Assembly (NCBI RefSeq): GCF_963667735.1
Contig: NZ_OY763919.1
Location: 2,543,539-2,607,538 of the forward strand
From: an uncultured Methanoregula sp.
GTDB taxonomy: Archaea > Halobacteriota > Methanomicrobia > Methanomicrobiales > Methanospirillaceae
Direction: 5' to 3'
DNA: 64,000 nt
Shown: positions 54,113 through 63,734 of the stretch, one piece after another
How positions within the stretch are numbered: position 1 is the first letter of the stretch
Layout: each line of letters starts with the position of its first letter
The notes under the pieces: generated by a model
Told to the model about the DNA's origin: nothing
Databases searched by the model: none
The model's input: only the letters and a program-made list of their open reading frames with translations
Program-made: the position numbers and the translations under genes

Positions 54113-56297
54113 GTTTTCCTGCCACCTCTTCAATTTTCTTCATCACTTTTTCAAATAATTCAGGATCTTGTTCTGATAGAGCAACTAGTGCATGCAAATC
54201 CACATTTTTTAATCCAGTAAGATTATCTCTAGCTTTACGAATGTCACGTTTTCTTCGAGCAATTTCAGCATCAAGATCTCGGATTTTTTCCATATCTGGA
54301 AAAATAAAGTTGAATCTCGGCTGATCTGAAAGAATTAAATCGATTTCTTTTTTTGCTTTTTTCATTCCTGGCCCAATACCTGATATTCGAACCCAACCTT
54401 TTGATCTGGTAATTGCAGTGAATGCACGATTGCGATTTTGCAAAGATTCAACATAATCATAGAGTACATCGAAATTGAAAACATAGACAATATACGACTC
54501 GTTCCCCTTTGCTCTCAATACAGTTGATATTGTGACCCTACCATCTTCAGCAAATGATGAGCTATCATCTACCAATCCGGGAATCGCTGATTGAAGACCC
54601 AATGAATATAATCGTTCTTGAATTGGGGGCAAATATTTTTTCATATTGAGGGGATCAAGACAAACAACAATAATATGTTCCGGTAAAACTTTTTCAACAG
54701 TAATATCATTAAAAATCGATTGCGCTATCCAATCGAATTCCTTGTCTCTATCTTCAAAAATCTGAGAAGTTACTACCTCTTGGGAACCTTTATAGACGTC
54801 ATTTATAGGATTCGGACTATTTTCTTTCGGGCGGAAAATTGTAAGTCGGCTATCTTTTATTAGATCTCCGCGTTCAATTTTGTAACCAAATGCTTCCCAA
54901 GACTCTTTTTTGCTAAGCATTTGTACGGGACCATCAGGACTGTATAAACCTAAACCAATCGCATGGGCTAACATTAAAACTGGCTGAGTACATCGATATG
55001 AACGATGGAGAATGAAGTCTTTTTCTATTCCACCGGGATAAGCTTCACCTTCGAGAGTCACATTTGGTTTTCCATCCTTATCGATCCCAAATAATTCTTC
55101 AGGAGATGGAATTTTCTCCCCAAATAAACTCTGGAGTTCATCATATACCCAGTAGATATTATGTGGGGAAGGTGTCAGACGAAATAATAATTGGAAAAAT
55201 TCAGATGGAAAATCCTGAGCCTCATCAACCATAATATAATCATACCTAGGATCAATTTCGTGTGACAAAATGTGCTTACAGCATGAGACGAATGGAGATT
55301 TCCAATTTAATTGCTTAGCTTCAAAAAATTGAAGCGGGGAAATCCCGGTTCTTTTGCAGGTGTCATAATATACTCCAGATCTTCTTGGTCCACCCCATGC
55401 ATGACGGATATGTAAATAATCCCAATCAGGATCCGAATCACTATGAAATCTATAGAATTTTGTTATTAGAGTTTTGACCTGATTGTACAGGCTCTGAGTA
55501 TTAAATGTGAAAAGAATGTGTTTTTCAGGAAATCTTTGATGGATTTGTGCGGCTTTCATAGCCAATAAGACAGTCTTTCCAGTCCCAGCCATTCCGCGAA
55601 TTCTTTGAGGTCCCGGTGCTATTTGAAGCGCCGCTTTTTCTTGCTCATCGTCTAATAGCGCTATGAATGAATCTATTGATTTTATTGCCTCTCCAAGTGT
55701 ATTTGCAATTCTTGGCTTGAGAACTCCGCCTTTAGTTAAGGGATTAATTCCTTGAATAATTGACCTAGTGAGGCGCCATTCGTCAGGAGACAATCTGGGA
55801 TTGATCTCGGTTAGATATGTTTTGATATCGCTATCTTTCCAGATCACTATTGCATCATTTAGAATATCTGGAAATTTACTCTCGAATTCTTTTTTTGTTA
55901 TCAATGGGAGCGCAAGTATACAATAAGGATTCAATCGCTTTCTTAATTCCCTGTCAGCGCCGAATTTTGACTTTAACAGAAATACAAAATCTTCCGCTTC
56001 TTGAATTGGTGAATCAATTTCCATATCATCAACAATCCAAAATTTTTCATTGATTTCATTAATTTTAGTAATCTGATATGGCAGACATCGAATCACAACT
56101 GGTTGGTGGGTTTGCGTCAGTAATGTAAAATCAGGAACAACACCTGATCGAGTTTTTAAAATAGGGTGCATATAATAACAAACACCGTTTAATTCTGGAA
56201 ATGCAGAAGATATTTTTAACCAGATATTTTGTGATGCCACATCACTTCCATACTTTGGGAGTGTAACTACAAGCTCAATCATTTTTCCCAACCCCAT
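54099..56297 (-). CDS. UvrD-like superfamily 1 helicase with degenerate nuclease-like N-terminus
   Basis: A 732-aa protein. Residues 1-130 look like a nuclease-related fold (VVPDFTLLTQTHQPVVIRC), but the Glu-x-Lys expected after the Asp strand is missing. A Q-motif-like DDEQEKAAL leads to Walker A GMAGTGKT (235-242), motif II VDEAQDF (357-363), an Arg-finger-like LHRSYRCTQPV, and the C-terminal motifs TISTVLRAKGNESYIVYV and NRAFTAITRSKGW. A coiled tail ends the protein. It should move on DNA or RNA using ATP. An alternative start is the Met at 56282. AT-rich; the DUF2290 gene overlaps its 3' end. Related UvrD-like proteins occur in several defence systems, none of which I can name for this pair. 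Confidence 0.85.
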   Translation of the reverse strand: MGLGKMIELVVTLPKYGSDVASQNIWLKISSAFPELNGVCYYMHPILKTRSGVVPDFTLLTQTHQPVVIRCLPYQITKINEINEKFWIVDDMEIDSPIQEAEDFVFLLKSKFGADRELRKRLNPYCILALPLITKKEFESKFPDILNDAIVIWKDSDIKTYLTEINPRLSPDEWRLTRSIIQGINPLTKGGVLKPRIANTLGEAIKSIDSFIALLDDEQEKAALQIAPGPQRIRGMAGTGKTVLLAMKAAQIHQRFPEKHILFTFNTQSLYNQVKTLITKFYRFHSDSDPDWDYLHIRHAWGGPRRSGVYYDTCKRTGISPLQFFEAKQLNWKSPFVSCCKHILSHEIDPRYDYIMVDEAQDFPSEFFQLLFRLTPSPHNIYWVYDELQSLFGEKIPSPEELFGIDKDGKPNVTLEGEAYPGGIEKDFILHRSYRCTQPVLMLAHAIGLGLYSPDGPVQMLSKKESWEAFGYKIERGDLIKDSRLTIFRPKENSPNPINDVYKGSQEVVTSQIFEDRDKEFDWIAQSIFNDITVEKVLPEHIIVVCLDPLNMKKYLPPIQERLYSLGLQSAIPGLVDDSSSFAEDGRVTISTVLRAKGNESYIVYVFNFDVLYDYVESLQNRNRAFTAITRSKGWVRISGIGPGMKKAKKEIDLILSDQPRFNFIFPDMEKIRDLDAEIARRKRDIRKARDNLTGLKNVDLHALVALSEQDPELFEKVMKKIEEVAGKRESK

Positions 56298-56389
56298 TAA
56301 CCAGTATTATCTATGATCGATGACACATGGCATGATATAACCGATCATACTGTTTTTCATTGATTCTATATTATTCATTACAAATTTCT

Positions 56390-56633
56390 TCAAACCCCAC
56401 CGCAAAAATCCTGGTCCTCCATCACCACGTACACCATTGCCATCAGCAGTAAATCCACCACAACCCCAACAAAGAACACCACCCGATTCTAAAACGGCGT
56501 GAGCGAGTAAATCCACGGAACCATCGAAATGCCACCCATAACAAATAAAACACAAAACTAGTCGCGAAGATTGAAACAATCAGATAGTACGCGACGATGC
56601 GTTTGATCGCGGTCTCCGGTCAGTCATATCCAT
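56390..56633 (-). pseudogene. Decayed small membrane protein gene
   Basis: The minus strand shows pieces of a membrane protein in three registers: an ATG start at 56633 (MDMTDR), then AIKRIVAYYLIVSIF with FATSFVFYLLWVAFRWF, then VVFFVGVVVDLLLMAMVYVV ending at a stop at 56390. Two single-base shifts would join them into one protein of about 80 residues with two or three helices. No other gene is apparent between 56298 and 56718. The reading is tentative but the strongly hydrophobic pieces in series are hard to get by chance. Confidence 0.35.
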
Positions 56634-56718
56634 GCCGGTTGTGCCTCTCTCACGTTCCCTCCATCCCCCTTATATCCCATCCCACCCCACCGGAACATAA
56701 CCATGCAGGGAGAACAAC

Positions 56719-58473
56719 ATGTCCGGTGAGATGGACCTCCGGCTCGAAGCCCTCTCGAAGTATATCGTGACGAGCCCGTCGTGGATCAAATCGTTTGCCC
56801 TCATTCTCCTCCTCTCGGCCTGCGTTGAGATCATGGCAATGCTCGGCAGCAACAAAGGTCTTGTTCACCCGGATCTCTTCCCCATCGCCGCCTACTTCAT
56901 CCCGGCGGTCGCTGCCCTTGCCCTGACCCCCTGGCTTGCCCGCCGGTTCAGCGGGAAACTGACATACGGCTGGTCGGGGCTCACAGCCGCCATCGGCCTC
57001 ATCATCGCAGTCTTCATCTCCCTCTCACCGGTCATCTTCTTTGCCGGGTTCGCGTTCCCGACTTTCTTTGCAGTCTCGCTTGCGTTCGTCTTTGCCTTCC
57101 GGATGCTCCTCCTGGCTGCGGTCGTGGATTTCCATCTCAAGCGGGTGATCGTGCCGGCGCTCCTCCATTCAGGAATAGCCGTTCTCGGAGCCGCCCCGTT
57201 CCTCGGCCTCTGGTTCGTGCAGCTCTCGCTGATCCTCCATGTCACATTTGCCATCGGCGTGCTCGTCTTCATCATCGTGGTCGAGCGGCCCATGAAGGCC
57301 AACTTCAAAGTCGGACCCCTTGAACTGGCAAACGCGTTCCTTCTCCATTTGTCGGAGGGCAGCAGGAAACTCGACGACTTTTTCCGGAGCATTGGTGAAA
57401 GCGTTGTTGTGCCGGAAGTGTCGCTTGTCATGAAACGGGAGAAAAAAGAGGATATCATCCTCACCATACCCAATGTCCACCCCGGCCCGCTGGGCGAGAT
57501 CGGCGGGTCCAACCTGCCAAAGATCCTTCACGGTATGCTCGGGAACTCCTCGATGGTCTTTCATGGGGCAGCCTCGCACGATTTCAACCCGGTCGATGAA
57601 GTGGAAGTAAAAAAACTGGGAGACTCCATCATTGCAGGCCTGCCGGATTCCTGCCCCAACGCTGGCTGCACGAGATCGCTCCGGCGGACGTGCGGATCGG
57701 TGGATGTGCTCGTCCAGGCCTTCGGGGATACCGTACTTGCCGTTGCCACCCGGTCGCCGGAAGTTACCGAAGATCTCGAATTCTCTGTAGGGTTTGCGAT
57801 CATGAAAGCCGGGGAGAGACATTTCCGTAATATTGGGTTCATCGATGCCCACAACTGCATGGATGCCCTTGCCGACGGGGTTTACCCTGCAACGGAGCTT
57901 GCAATGGAGTACCTGGGGGCAGCGGAATCCGCATTTGCTGCCGCGGCTGGCCAGGAACAGGCAGAATTCTCTGCCGGGTACGCAGCAAGGACACTTCCGT
58001 ACACGCGGCAGGAAGGGTTCGGGGATCTCGGGGTTCAGGTGCTGGTCGTGAAGGCCGGCGGGCAGAAGACCGCGTACGTCCTCTTCGACGGCAACAATAT
58101 GCACACCGGAGTCCGGGACGAGATCCGGAGAAGACTCTCCCGGGTTGTCGATGAATGCGAGGTTATGACCACCGATACCCATGTGGTCAATACCGTCTCC
58201 GGCCGGAACCAGGTGGGGCTCAAAGTCCCGCTCGACGCATTCTACCCTCTGGTCGAAGAAGCGGTAAAGGAAGCGCTCACGGACGCAACTCCTGCCCGGA
58301 CCGGGGGGACGACGACGTGGTGCCACGGGATCGTTGTTTTTGGTTCCCAGCGGGTCTCCCAGATTGCATCCACGGTGAACGGGATGATGGGTTTTCTCGT
58401 ACCGATCGCAATCATCATCCTCCTTTGGGCATTCCTCACCACCGCAATGGCATATTACCTGCTGGTGTACTGA
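56719..58473 (+). CDS. DUF2070 membrane protein
   Basis: A 584-aa archaeal protein of the DUF2070 family. Six or seven membrane helices fill residues 20-200, a soluble domain covers about 210-545, and a last helix ends the protein. Conserved pieces are IPNVHPGPLGEIGGSNLP, HDFNPVDEVE, DAHNCMD and DGNNMHTGVR, rich in His, Asp and Asn that could bind metal. The family is widespread in archaea with no proven function; the His/Asp motifs suggest a hydrolase, which is inference. It marks the return to core composition. Confidence 0.9.
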   Translation: MSGEMDLRLEALSKYIVTSPSWIKSFALILLLSACVEIMAMLGSNKGLVHPDLFPIAAYFIPAVAALALTPWLARRFSGKLTYGWSGLTAAIGLIIAVFISLSPVIFFAGFAFPTFFAVSLAFVFAFRMLLLAAVVDFHLKRVIVPALLHSGIAVLGAAPFLGLWFVQLSLILHVTFAIGVLVFIIVVERPMKANFKVGPLELANAFLLHLSEGSRKLDDFFRSIGESVVVPEVSLVMKREKKEDIILTIPNVHPGPLGEIGGSNLPKILHGMLGNSSMVFHGAASHDFNPVDEVEVKKLGDSIIAGLPDSCPNAGCTRSLRRTCGSVDVLVQAFGDTVLAVATRSPEVTEDLEFSVGFAIMKAGERHFRNIGFIDAHNCMDALADGVYPATELAMEYLGAAESAFAAAAGQEQAEFSAGYAARTLPYTRQEGFGDLGVQVLVVKAGGQKTAYVLFDGNNMHTGVRDEIRRRLSRVVDECEVMTTDTHVVNTVSGRNQVGLKVPLDAFYPLVEEAVKEALTDATPARTGGTTTWCHGIVVFGSQRVSQIASTVNGMMGFLVPIAIIILLWAFLTTAMAYYLLVY

Positions 58474-58476
58474 ACT

Positions 58477-59289
58477 TCAGGAACCGGGGCAGCTTTCCGC
58501 GCCATGCAGGGGCGTGATCACGAAGATGCACCGCTCGTCCCCGGAAGAATAGCACTGCTCCTCGACAACATTGACCGGGCAGCCCAGATGGTGTGAGAAG
58601 ATGGCCGAAAGGACACCGATATCGAATGAACAGGTCCCGTGGCCGGTGACCGGCAGGTCCTCGCATTCGAAACATCCCCGGACATCGAGCGTGAGCGGGT
58701 CGGTTGACGCAAGCGTGATCGCACCCAGTCCGTGTGCCTGCCAGAAGAGATCCATCTTTCGTGCAACTTCTGTTACATTAGGTGCGGCAACGAGGGGAGC
58801 GAGCACACTTCCCACCTCAAAGCCGGTCCGCTGGAGCACGGGATCCAGGTTGATCCCCATGGCCATGGCCTGCGTCCGGAAGACCCGGACAGAGTACCGG
58901 AAAAAGGAGACAATGTCATCATCACGGAAGGGCCGGTCAGCGGCCATATCGTCGCGGACGCGGGCGGGCAGCCGGGCGTCCCGGTCGGCATTCGTAAGCC
59001 TGCCGATGGCATGGGACGAGAGCGCGATGAGCCGCCTGCGGGTATCCCGGGGATCGGTTTCGGTGGTGATGAGTCCCGACTGCTCGAGATCGCGGATATG
59101 CACGGATATGGTGGACTTGGCCTTCCCGGTCTCCTCAACGATCCGGTCGAACGGGACCGGTCCCGCTGCAACGAGTTCCAGGATCCGGAGCTTGATGGGA
59201 CTGTCCACGGCTATTACCGAGTTCTCGGTTGAGAAGAGCCGGACATCCCGGGCGCTTTCCCCCCTGCTTTGGCCGCTGCGGGATTGCAT
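58477..59289 (-). CDS. ArsR-type HTH regulator with V4R ligand domain
   Basis: A 270-aa transcription regulator. A winged helix (about 25-105: SPIKLRILELVAAG, AKSTISVHIRDLEQSGL) precedes a V4R domain (about 140-265) with cysteines in CFECEDLP, GHGTCSF and EEQCYSSGDERC. V4R domains bind small hydrophobic ligands or metals. Start choice: the ATG at 59289 (MQSRSGQS) with a TATA-like TTTAAGA about 27 bases upstream; the frame is open 28 codons further but crosses the shared promoter. Divergent from fprA across a 36-40-base palindrome, so it probably controls itself and fprA, perhaps in response to oxidative or redox stress. Confidence 0.87.
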   Translation of the reverse strand: MQSRSGQSRGESARDVRLFSTENSVIAVDSPIKLRILELVAAGPVPFDRIVEETGKAKSTISVHIRDLEQSGLITTETDPRDTRRRLIALSSHAIGRLTNADRDARLPARVRDDMAADRPFRDDDIVSFFRYSVRVFRTQAMAMGINLDPVLQRTGFEVGSVLAPLVAAPNVTEVARKMDLFWQAHGLGAITLASTDPLTLDVRGCFECEDLPVTGHGTCSFDIGVLSAIFSHHLGCPVNVVEEQCYSSGDERCIFVITPLHGAESCPGS

Positions 59290-59321
59290 ATACAGAGTGT
59301 GGAGCGCAATGTTCTTAAAGA

Positions 59322-59361
59322 TTGTTCGCATACAATAGAACATTCGTATTGTTACGAACAA
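59322..59361. promoter_or_regulatory. Long palindrome between V4R regulator and fprA
   Basis: TTGTTCGCATACAATA (59322-59337) faces TATTGTTACGAACAA (59347-59361), near-perfect arms about 9 bases apart. The palindrome covers the fprA TATA region and adjoins the regulator's TATA box, so it is the obvious binding site of the V4R regulator. Confidence 0.6.
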
Positions 59362-59371
59362 AGTGATTGCC

Positions 59372-60592
59372 ATGAAAGCAGAATCCTACAAGATTGCTGA
59401 CGGCGTGTACTGGGTCGGATCCCTGGACTGGGACCTCCGCACCTACCACGGATATACACTCGATGGAACGTCCTACAACTGCTACTTGGTCTTTGGTGAG
59501 AAGACCGCACTCATCGACAACGTGTACCCGGGACACTCAGCCCAGATGTGGGCCCGCATTGCCGATGCATTTAAGAAAGAGGGAAAAAAGGAGCAGATCG
59601 ACATCATTGTCCAGAATCATGTCGAGAAGGATCACTCGGGAGCGCTCGTCGAGATCCATAAAAAGTACCCCAAGGCGCCGATCTACTGTACAGAAGTTGC
59701 CGAGAAAGGACTCCTCCGGCATTTCCCGGCCCTTGCGGGTGCAGTATTCCATCACGTAAACACCGGCGAGACCCTGGATCTTGGCGGCAAGACACTGGCG
59801 TTTGTCCAGGCCCCGCTCCTCCACTGGCCGGATTCCATGTTCACGCTCTATGCAGAGAAAGGGATCCTCTTCCCGAACGATGCGTTCGGCCAGCATATCT
59901 GCTGTGCAAAGCGGCTGGATACGGATATCCCCGAGCACGTGCTGATGGATGCCACGCAGAAGTTCTACGCCAACTTGATCGTGCCGCTGACCCCGCTCTT
60001 CTTAAAGAAAGCAGAAGAACTGACCGGCCTTGGCCTTATCGAGAACGTGAAGATGATTGCACCATCCCACGGCCAGATCTGGACGGATCCCGGCAAAGTT
60101 CTCGGCGCGTACGTTAGCTGGGCCAGCGGCTCTGCCCGGAAGAACAAGGTGACTGTCATCTACGATACCATGCACGGATCCACAAAGATGCTCGCCCACG
60201 GTCTTGCAGAAGGCGTGATCGCCGGGGGATGCGATGTGAAGCTCTTCAATCTCCATGAAGACGAACGATCCGAGATCGTCAAGCATATCCTGGATTCCAA
60301 GGCGATCATGGTAGGCGTCCCGACCATCAACGATATGCCGTACCCGAGCATCGGGGATCTCCTCTACTATCTCAAGGGCCTGCACTTCAACCGGACCGGT
60401 GAGCGGTTCGCATTCACGTTCGGGTCCATGGGAGGAAAAGGCGGTGCCGTGAAGATGGTTGCCGATGAGCTCAAATCCGCAGGTTTCACGGTCGTGGGAT
60501 CGCAGGAAGTCCTGTACGTTCCCGATGCCCCCGAACTCGATGCAGCGTTTGCCGAAGGACTGGCAATGGCAAAACGCATCACGCGCAAATAA
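59372..60592 (+). CDS. fprA: Flavodiiron protein FprA (F420H2 oxidase type)
   Basis: Reduces O2 to water, or NO, protecting the anaerobe; in methanogens coenzyme F420H2 is the donor. The 406-aa protein has a metallo-beta-lactamase-like domain with the di-iron motif His83-x-Glu85-x-Asp87-His88 ([10 protein letters not shown]) and further ligands ([22 protein letters not shown]). The C-terminal flavodoxin domain has [12 protein letters not shown]. Start choice: the ATG at 59372 over an in-frame GTG at 59363. Divergent from the V4R regulator across a palindrome. A T-rich terminator follows. Confidence 0.96.
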   Translation: MKAESYKIADGVYWVGSLDWDLRTYHGYTLDGTSYNCYLVFGEKTALIDNVYPGHSAQMWARIADAFKKEGKKEQIDIIVQNHVEKDHSGALVEIHKKYPKAPIYCTEVAEKGLLRHFPALAGAVFHHVNTGETLDLGGKTLAFVQAPLLHWPDSMFTLYAEKGILFPNDAFGQHICCAKRLDTDIPEHVLMDATQKFYANLIVPLTPLFLKKAEELTGLGLIENVKMIAPSHGQIWTDPGKVLGAYVSWASGSARKNKVTVIYDTMHGSTKMLAHGLAEGVIAGGCDVKLFNLHEDERSEIVKHILDSKAIMVGVPTINDMPYPSIGDLLYYLKGLHFNRTGERFAFTFGSMGGKGGAVKMVADELKSAGFTVVGSQEVLYVPDAPELDAAFAEGLAMAKRITRK

Positions 60593-60640
60593 CCAGCAAA
60601 TAACCCGGCGGATCTCAGCCATATGCACCAGCCCCTCCTC

Positions 60641-60657
60641 CTCTTTTTATCTTTTTA
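60641..60657 (+). terminator. T-rich terminator after fprA
   Basis: CTCTTTTTATCTTTTTA lies about 50 bases after the fprA stop, between the convergent fprA and lon genes. Confidence 0.45.
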
Positions 60658-60701
60658 ACAGACCCGGTATTCCCGACAGGTGCAGGGCGATTAAAAAAAA
60701 G

Positions 60702-63085
60702 TTAAAGGTTCTGCGCCGGAACAACACTGCTGCCGGTCTGCATTGCCAGATTTTTTGGAAGCTCCAGGTCCAGGGCTTCCTTCAGTACATCCTCCACGGT
60801 CCCGACCGGAACAAAGACCAGTTCGGCCCGGACATCTTCCGGCACCTCAGCAAGATCCCGTTCGTTCTCCTTTGGCAGGATCACTTTTTTGATCCCGGCC
60901 CGGTGAGCCGCAAGGACTTTCTCCTTGATGCCGCCAACCGGAAGAACGGTTCCGCTCAGGGTGATCTCGCCGGTCATCGCAAGCGCCGGATCCGCGGTTT
61001 TTCCCGTTATGAGGGATGCCAGTGCCGTAAAAAGCGTGACACCTGCTGAGGGGCCGTCCTTGGGAGTGGCCCCCGAAGGGACGTGGAGATGGATGTCGCT
61101 TGCCAGGAAATTGAAGGCATGTTCCGAATGCACGACCCGCGAGCGGATGAGGGAGAGGGAGATGGTTGCCGATTCCTTCATCACATCGCCCAGCTGGCCC
61201 GTGAGCGTGAGCTTGCCGGTACCCGGCATGAACGTTCCTTCGATGAAGAGGATCTCGCCCCCGACCGGCGTCCAGGCAAGCCCGGTCACGACACCGGCCG
61301 CGGGCTCCTTCCTTGCCACTTCCTGCCGGATAATCTCCTTTCCCAGGATATCCGCTAAACCGGCCGGAGTCACGATTACCGGCAGAATCGCCGAATCGGA
61401 AACGATCTTTGCAGACACGTACCGGGCGATTTTTGCCAGCTGCTTTTTCAGCCACCGGACCCCGGCTTCCCGGGTGTATTTGTCGATGATTATCCGGACG
61501 GCTTCATCATCAAACCGGAGACTGCCGGTATCGAGACCGTGCTCTTGTATGACCTCGGGGATCAGGTGATCCTTTGCTATCGCGAACTTCTCGTTCTTGG
61601 TATAGCCCGAGATCTCGATGAGTTCCATCCGGTCCAGGAGCGGGGCCGGGATGGTTGCAAGGGAGTTGGCGGTTGCAATGAAGAGGACTTCCGAAAGATC
61701 GTACGGCACCTCAAGGTAGTGATCCGAGAACGTGCTGTTCTGCTCGGGGTCCAGCACCTCAAGAAGGGCACTTGCCGGGTCTCCCGCATAGGATGAGGCA
61801 AGCTTGTCAATCTCGTCGAGGATGAAGACGGGGTTCTTGGTCCCGGCTTTCTGTATCCCCTGGATGATCCTTCCGGGCAGAGCACCGATATAGGTTCTCC
61901 GGTGCCCCCGGATCTCGGCTCGTCCCGGACCCCGCCAAGACTGATCCGGACATACTTCCGCCCGAGAGCCGTAGCTATGCTCCTCCCGAGGCTCGTCTTG
62001 CCGGTGCCGGGCGGGCCCGTGAAGAGGAGGATCGATCCCTGTTTCTCGTGTTTGAGTTTCATCACCGCAAGATGCTGGATGATCCGCTCTTTGACTTTCT
62101 CCAGGCCATTGTGGTGACGGTCGAGCACCCGGCGGGCCTCGCTGATATCGATCTCTTTCTTTTCTTCGGTCTCCCACGGCAGGTCGAGCAGGAGATCGAG
62201 ATAGTTCCGGATTATGGAACTCTCGTGATTCTGGCTGCCGCCGGCCTCCAGTTTTCTGGCTTCTTTGAGTGCCTTTTTCCGGATCTCGTCCGGCATCTTC
62301 GACTGCTCTATGCGTTCCCGGTACCCTGCATCGCCCTCGGCACCTTCGCTCTCCCCCAGTTCCTCCTGGATGACTTTCAGCTGCTCGCGGAGCATGGCCT
62401 CCCGGTTGGATTTGCCCACCCGGTCAGAGACTTTCTTTGCCATCTCCATCCGGATGCTAATGGTGTCCCGGATCCGCATGAGGAGTTCCAGGAACGTGAT
62501 ATACCGCTGCCGGACTGACGCGATCTCAAGCAGCGCCTGCTTCTCGGTTGTACTGACCGGCAAAAACGGCATGACAAAGCCCATGATCTGGTCGATCGAT
62601 TCCATGGCATCGATCGGGCGGGTGAACTGCTCGGAGCCGGTAAACCGGCTGCTCGTCTCGTGGATGGTGAGTTTGATGTCAGCAAGAATCCTTGTTTTGA
62701 GCTCGCTCTCAATGTCCTGCTCGTCCGGGAACGGTTCGGGAACTGCAAAGAACCGTCCGTCCCGCTCGAGGACCGAGACCGCGTTCACTCTTCGCACAAC
62801 ATCGGCGCAGATGATGTACCCATCTTCGGTCGGCTCCACGTGGGCGATCTGGAAAAGACTCCCCACCCGATATAGGGATTCTGCACAAAGATCCGCCGGG
62901 CGCGTGCCGCTCCTGACGGTCAGGGCGATGGCATGGGTCTCCGGATCCTGTTCCATAGCTTCGAGCAGGAGGTTTCCGGTGGTCTGGTCAACGCCGAATT
63001 TTGCCCGGCTGTCCGGGTACACAACAAGCTCGAAGAGCGGTATGACAAGTTTTTCTTCAGTACTCTGTGATTTGTCTGATTGCAT
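60702..63085 (-). pseudogene. lon: ATP-dependent Lon protease (LonA type), interrupted by one frameshift
   Basis: A processive protease of about 794 residues when both registers are joined. Part 1 (63085 to about 61920) holds the LON substrate-binding domain and the AAA domain up to Walker [10 protein letters not shown] and ISLGGVRDE. Part 2 (about 61918 to 60702) continues directly with [18 protein letters not shown], then [10 protein letters not shown], sensor motifs and the protease domain with catalytic Ser in KDGPSAGVT and a later Lys. Adding one G at 61917-61922 (minus strand reads GACGAGCCGAG, expected GACGAGGCCGAG) restores the frame. Everything else is intact, so this is either a very recent mutation or a sequencing error. 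The LonA form without membrane helices is the bacterial type; many archaea use membrane LonB. An operator-like site lies 16 bases before the ATG. Confidence 0.88.
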
Positions 63086-63100
63086 GGTTTCCTCAACTGT

Positions 63101-63119
63101 TTAGTTCGAATTTACCTAA
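63101..63119. promoter_or_regulatory. Operator-like site before lon, matching the one before marR
   Basis: TTAGTTCGAATTTACCTAA, 16 bases before the lon ATG and just downstream of a TATA-like GTATATTAG (63119-63127, minus strand). It shares TTAGTT-4-TTTACCTAA with the site before marR, so both genes are probably repressed by the MarR protein. Confidence 0.6.
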
Positions 63120-63140
63120 CTAATATACCGGCGAAAAAAA

Positions 63141-63560
63141 TTACCGGACTTTCTGCAGGATCCCGATGAGAAGATCCCGCTCGTCCTCATCGAGCGTTTC
63201 CATCATTCGTTCGATCACCCGTTGCAGGGCAGCCTTTTCTGCCTGTGCGATCGTTTTTCCTTTCTCGGTCAGTCGGATGTACTGGATACGGCCGTCATCG
63301 GGACAGCGCTCCCGGTACACGCAGGCCATCCGTTCACACTTGTTGATCATCTCGGTGACCGTGGGTTTGGAGGTTTTTGTGATCTCCGCAAGCCTGCTGA
63401 AACTGACTTCTCCGTGTTCGTCGATCATTCTCAGGTACGCGATCTGCCGGACGGTCAGGTCGGAGATTCCACATTCGGAAAAGATCGAACAGGAGCACTC
63501 GTTCTTGATCCTGAAAAGATTCAGGAATGCCTCGTAGAGCTGCTCCTCTTCGTCCATCAT
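63141..63560 (-). CDS. MarR-family transcription regulator
   Basis: A 139-aa winged-helix repressor. The MarR core is clear: LTVRQIAYLRMIDEHG, SFSRLAEITKTSKPTVTEMI for the recognition helix, and the wing with GRIQYIRLTEKG. Cysteines at residues 22, 24 and 30 (ECSCSIFSEC), plus two later ones, could make it redox- or metal-responsive; that is inference. Two ATGs start the gene (63560 and 63557). The 19-base site 12-30 bases before its ATG recurs before lon, the next gene on the same strand, so it probably controls itself and lon. Confidence 0.93.
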   Translation of the reverse strand: MMDEEEQLYEAFLNLFRIKNECSCSIFSECGISDLTVRQIAYLRMIDEHGEVSFSRLAEITKTSKPTVTEMINKCERMACVYRERCPDDGRIQYIRLTEKGKTIAQAEKAALQRVIERMMETLDEDERDLLIGILQKVR

Positions 63561-63572
63561 GTTCCGATCAAA

Positions 63573-63591
63573 TTAGTTAGGGTTTACCTAA
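63573..63591. promoter_or_regulatory. Operator-like site before marR (autoregulation)
   Basis: TTAGTTAGGGTTTACCTAA contains the perfect inverted repeat TTAGG-5-CCTAA and ends next to a TATA-like ATATTTATC on the minus strand (63595-63603). The same conserved bases occur before lon. Confidence 0.6.
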
Positions 63592-63734
63592 TGATAAATA
63601 TGCCGGTACGGGTAACCGGGAGGCAACCCCAGGAAGATGGCAAAACAGGAAAAATGCCGTTATTTAATATATCCGGGCACCCTTTTTTAAAGGAAGAAGA
63701 TAGCATTTTCCGCAGCAGAAACCAGAGGAGTGGA

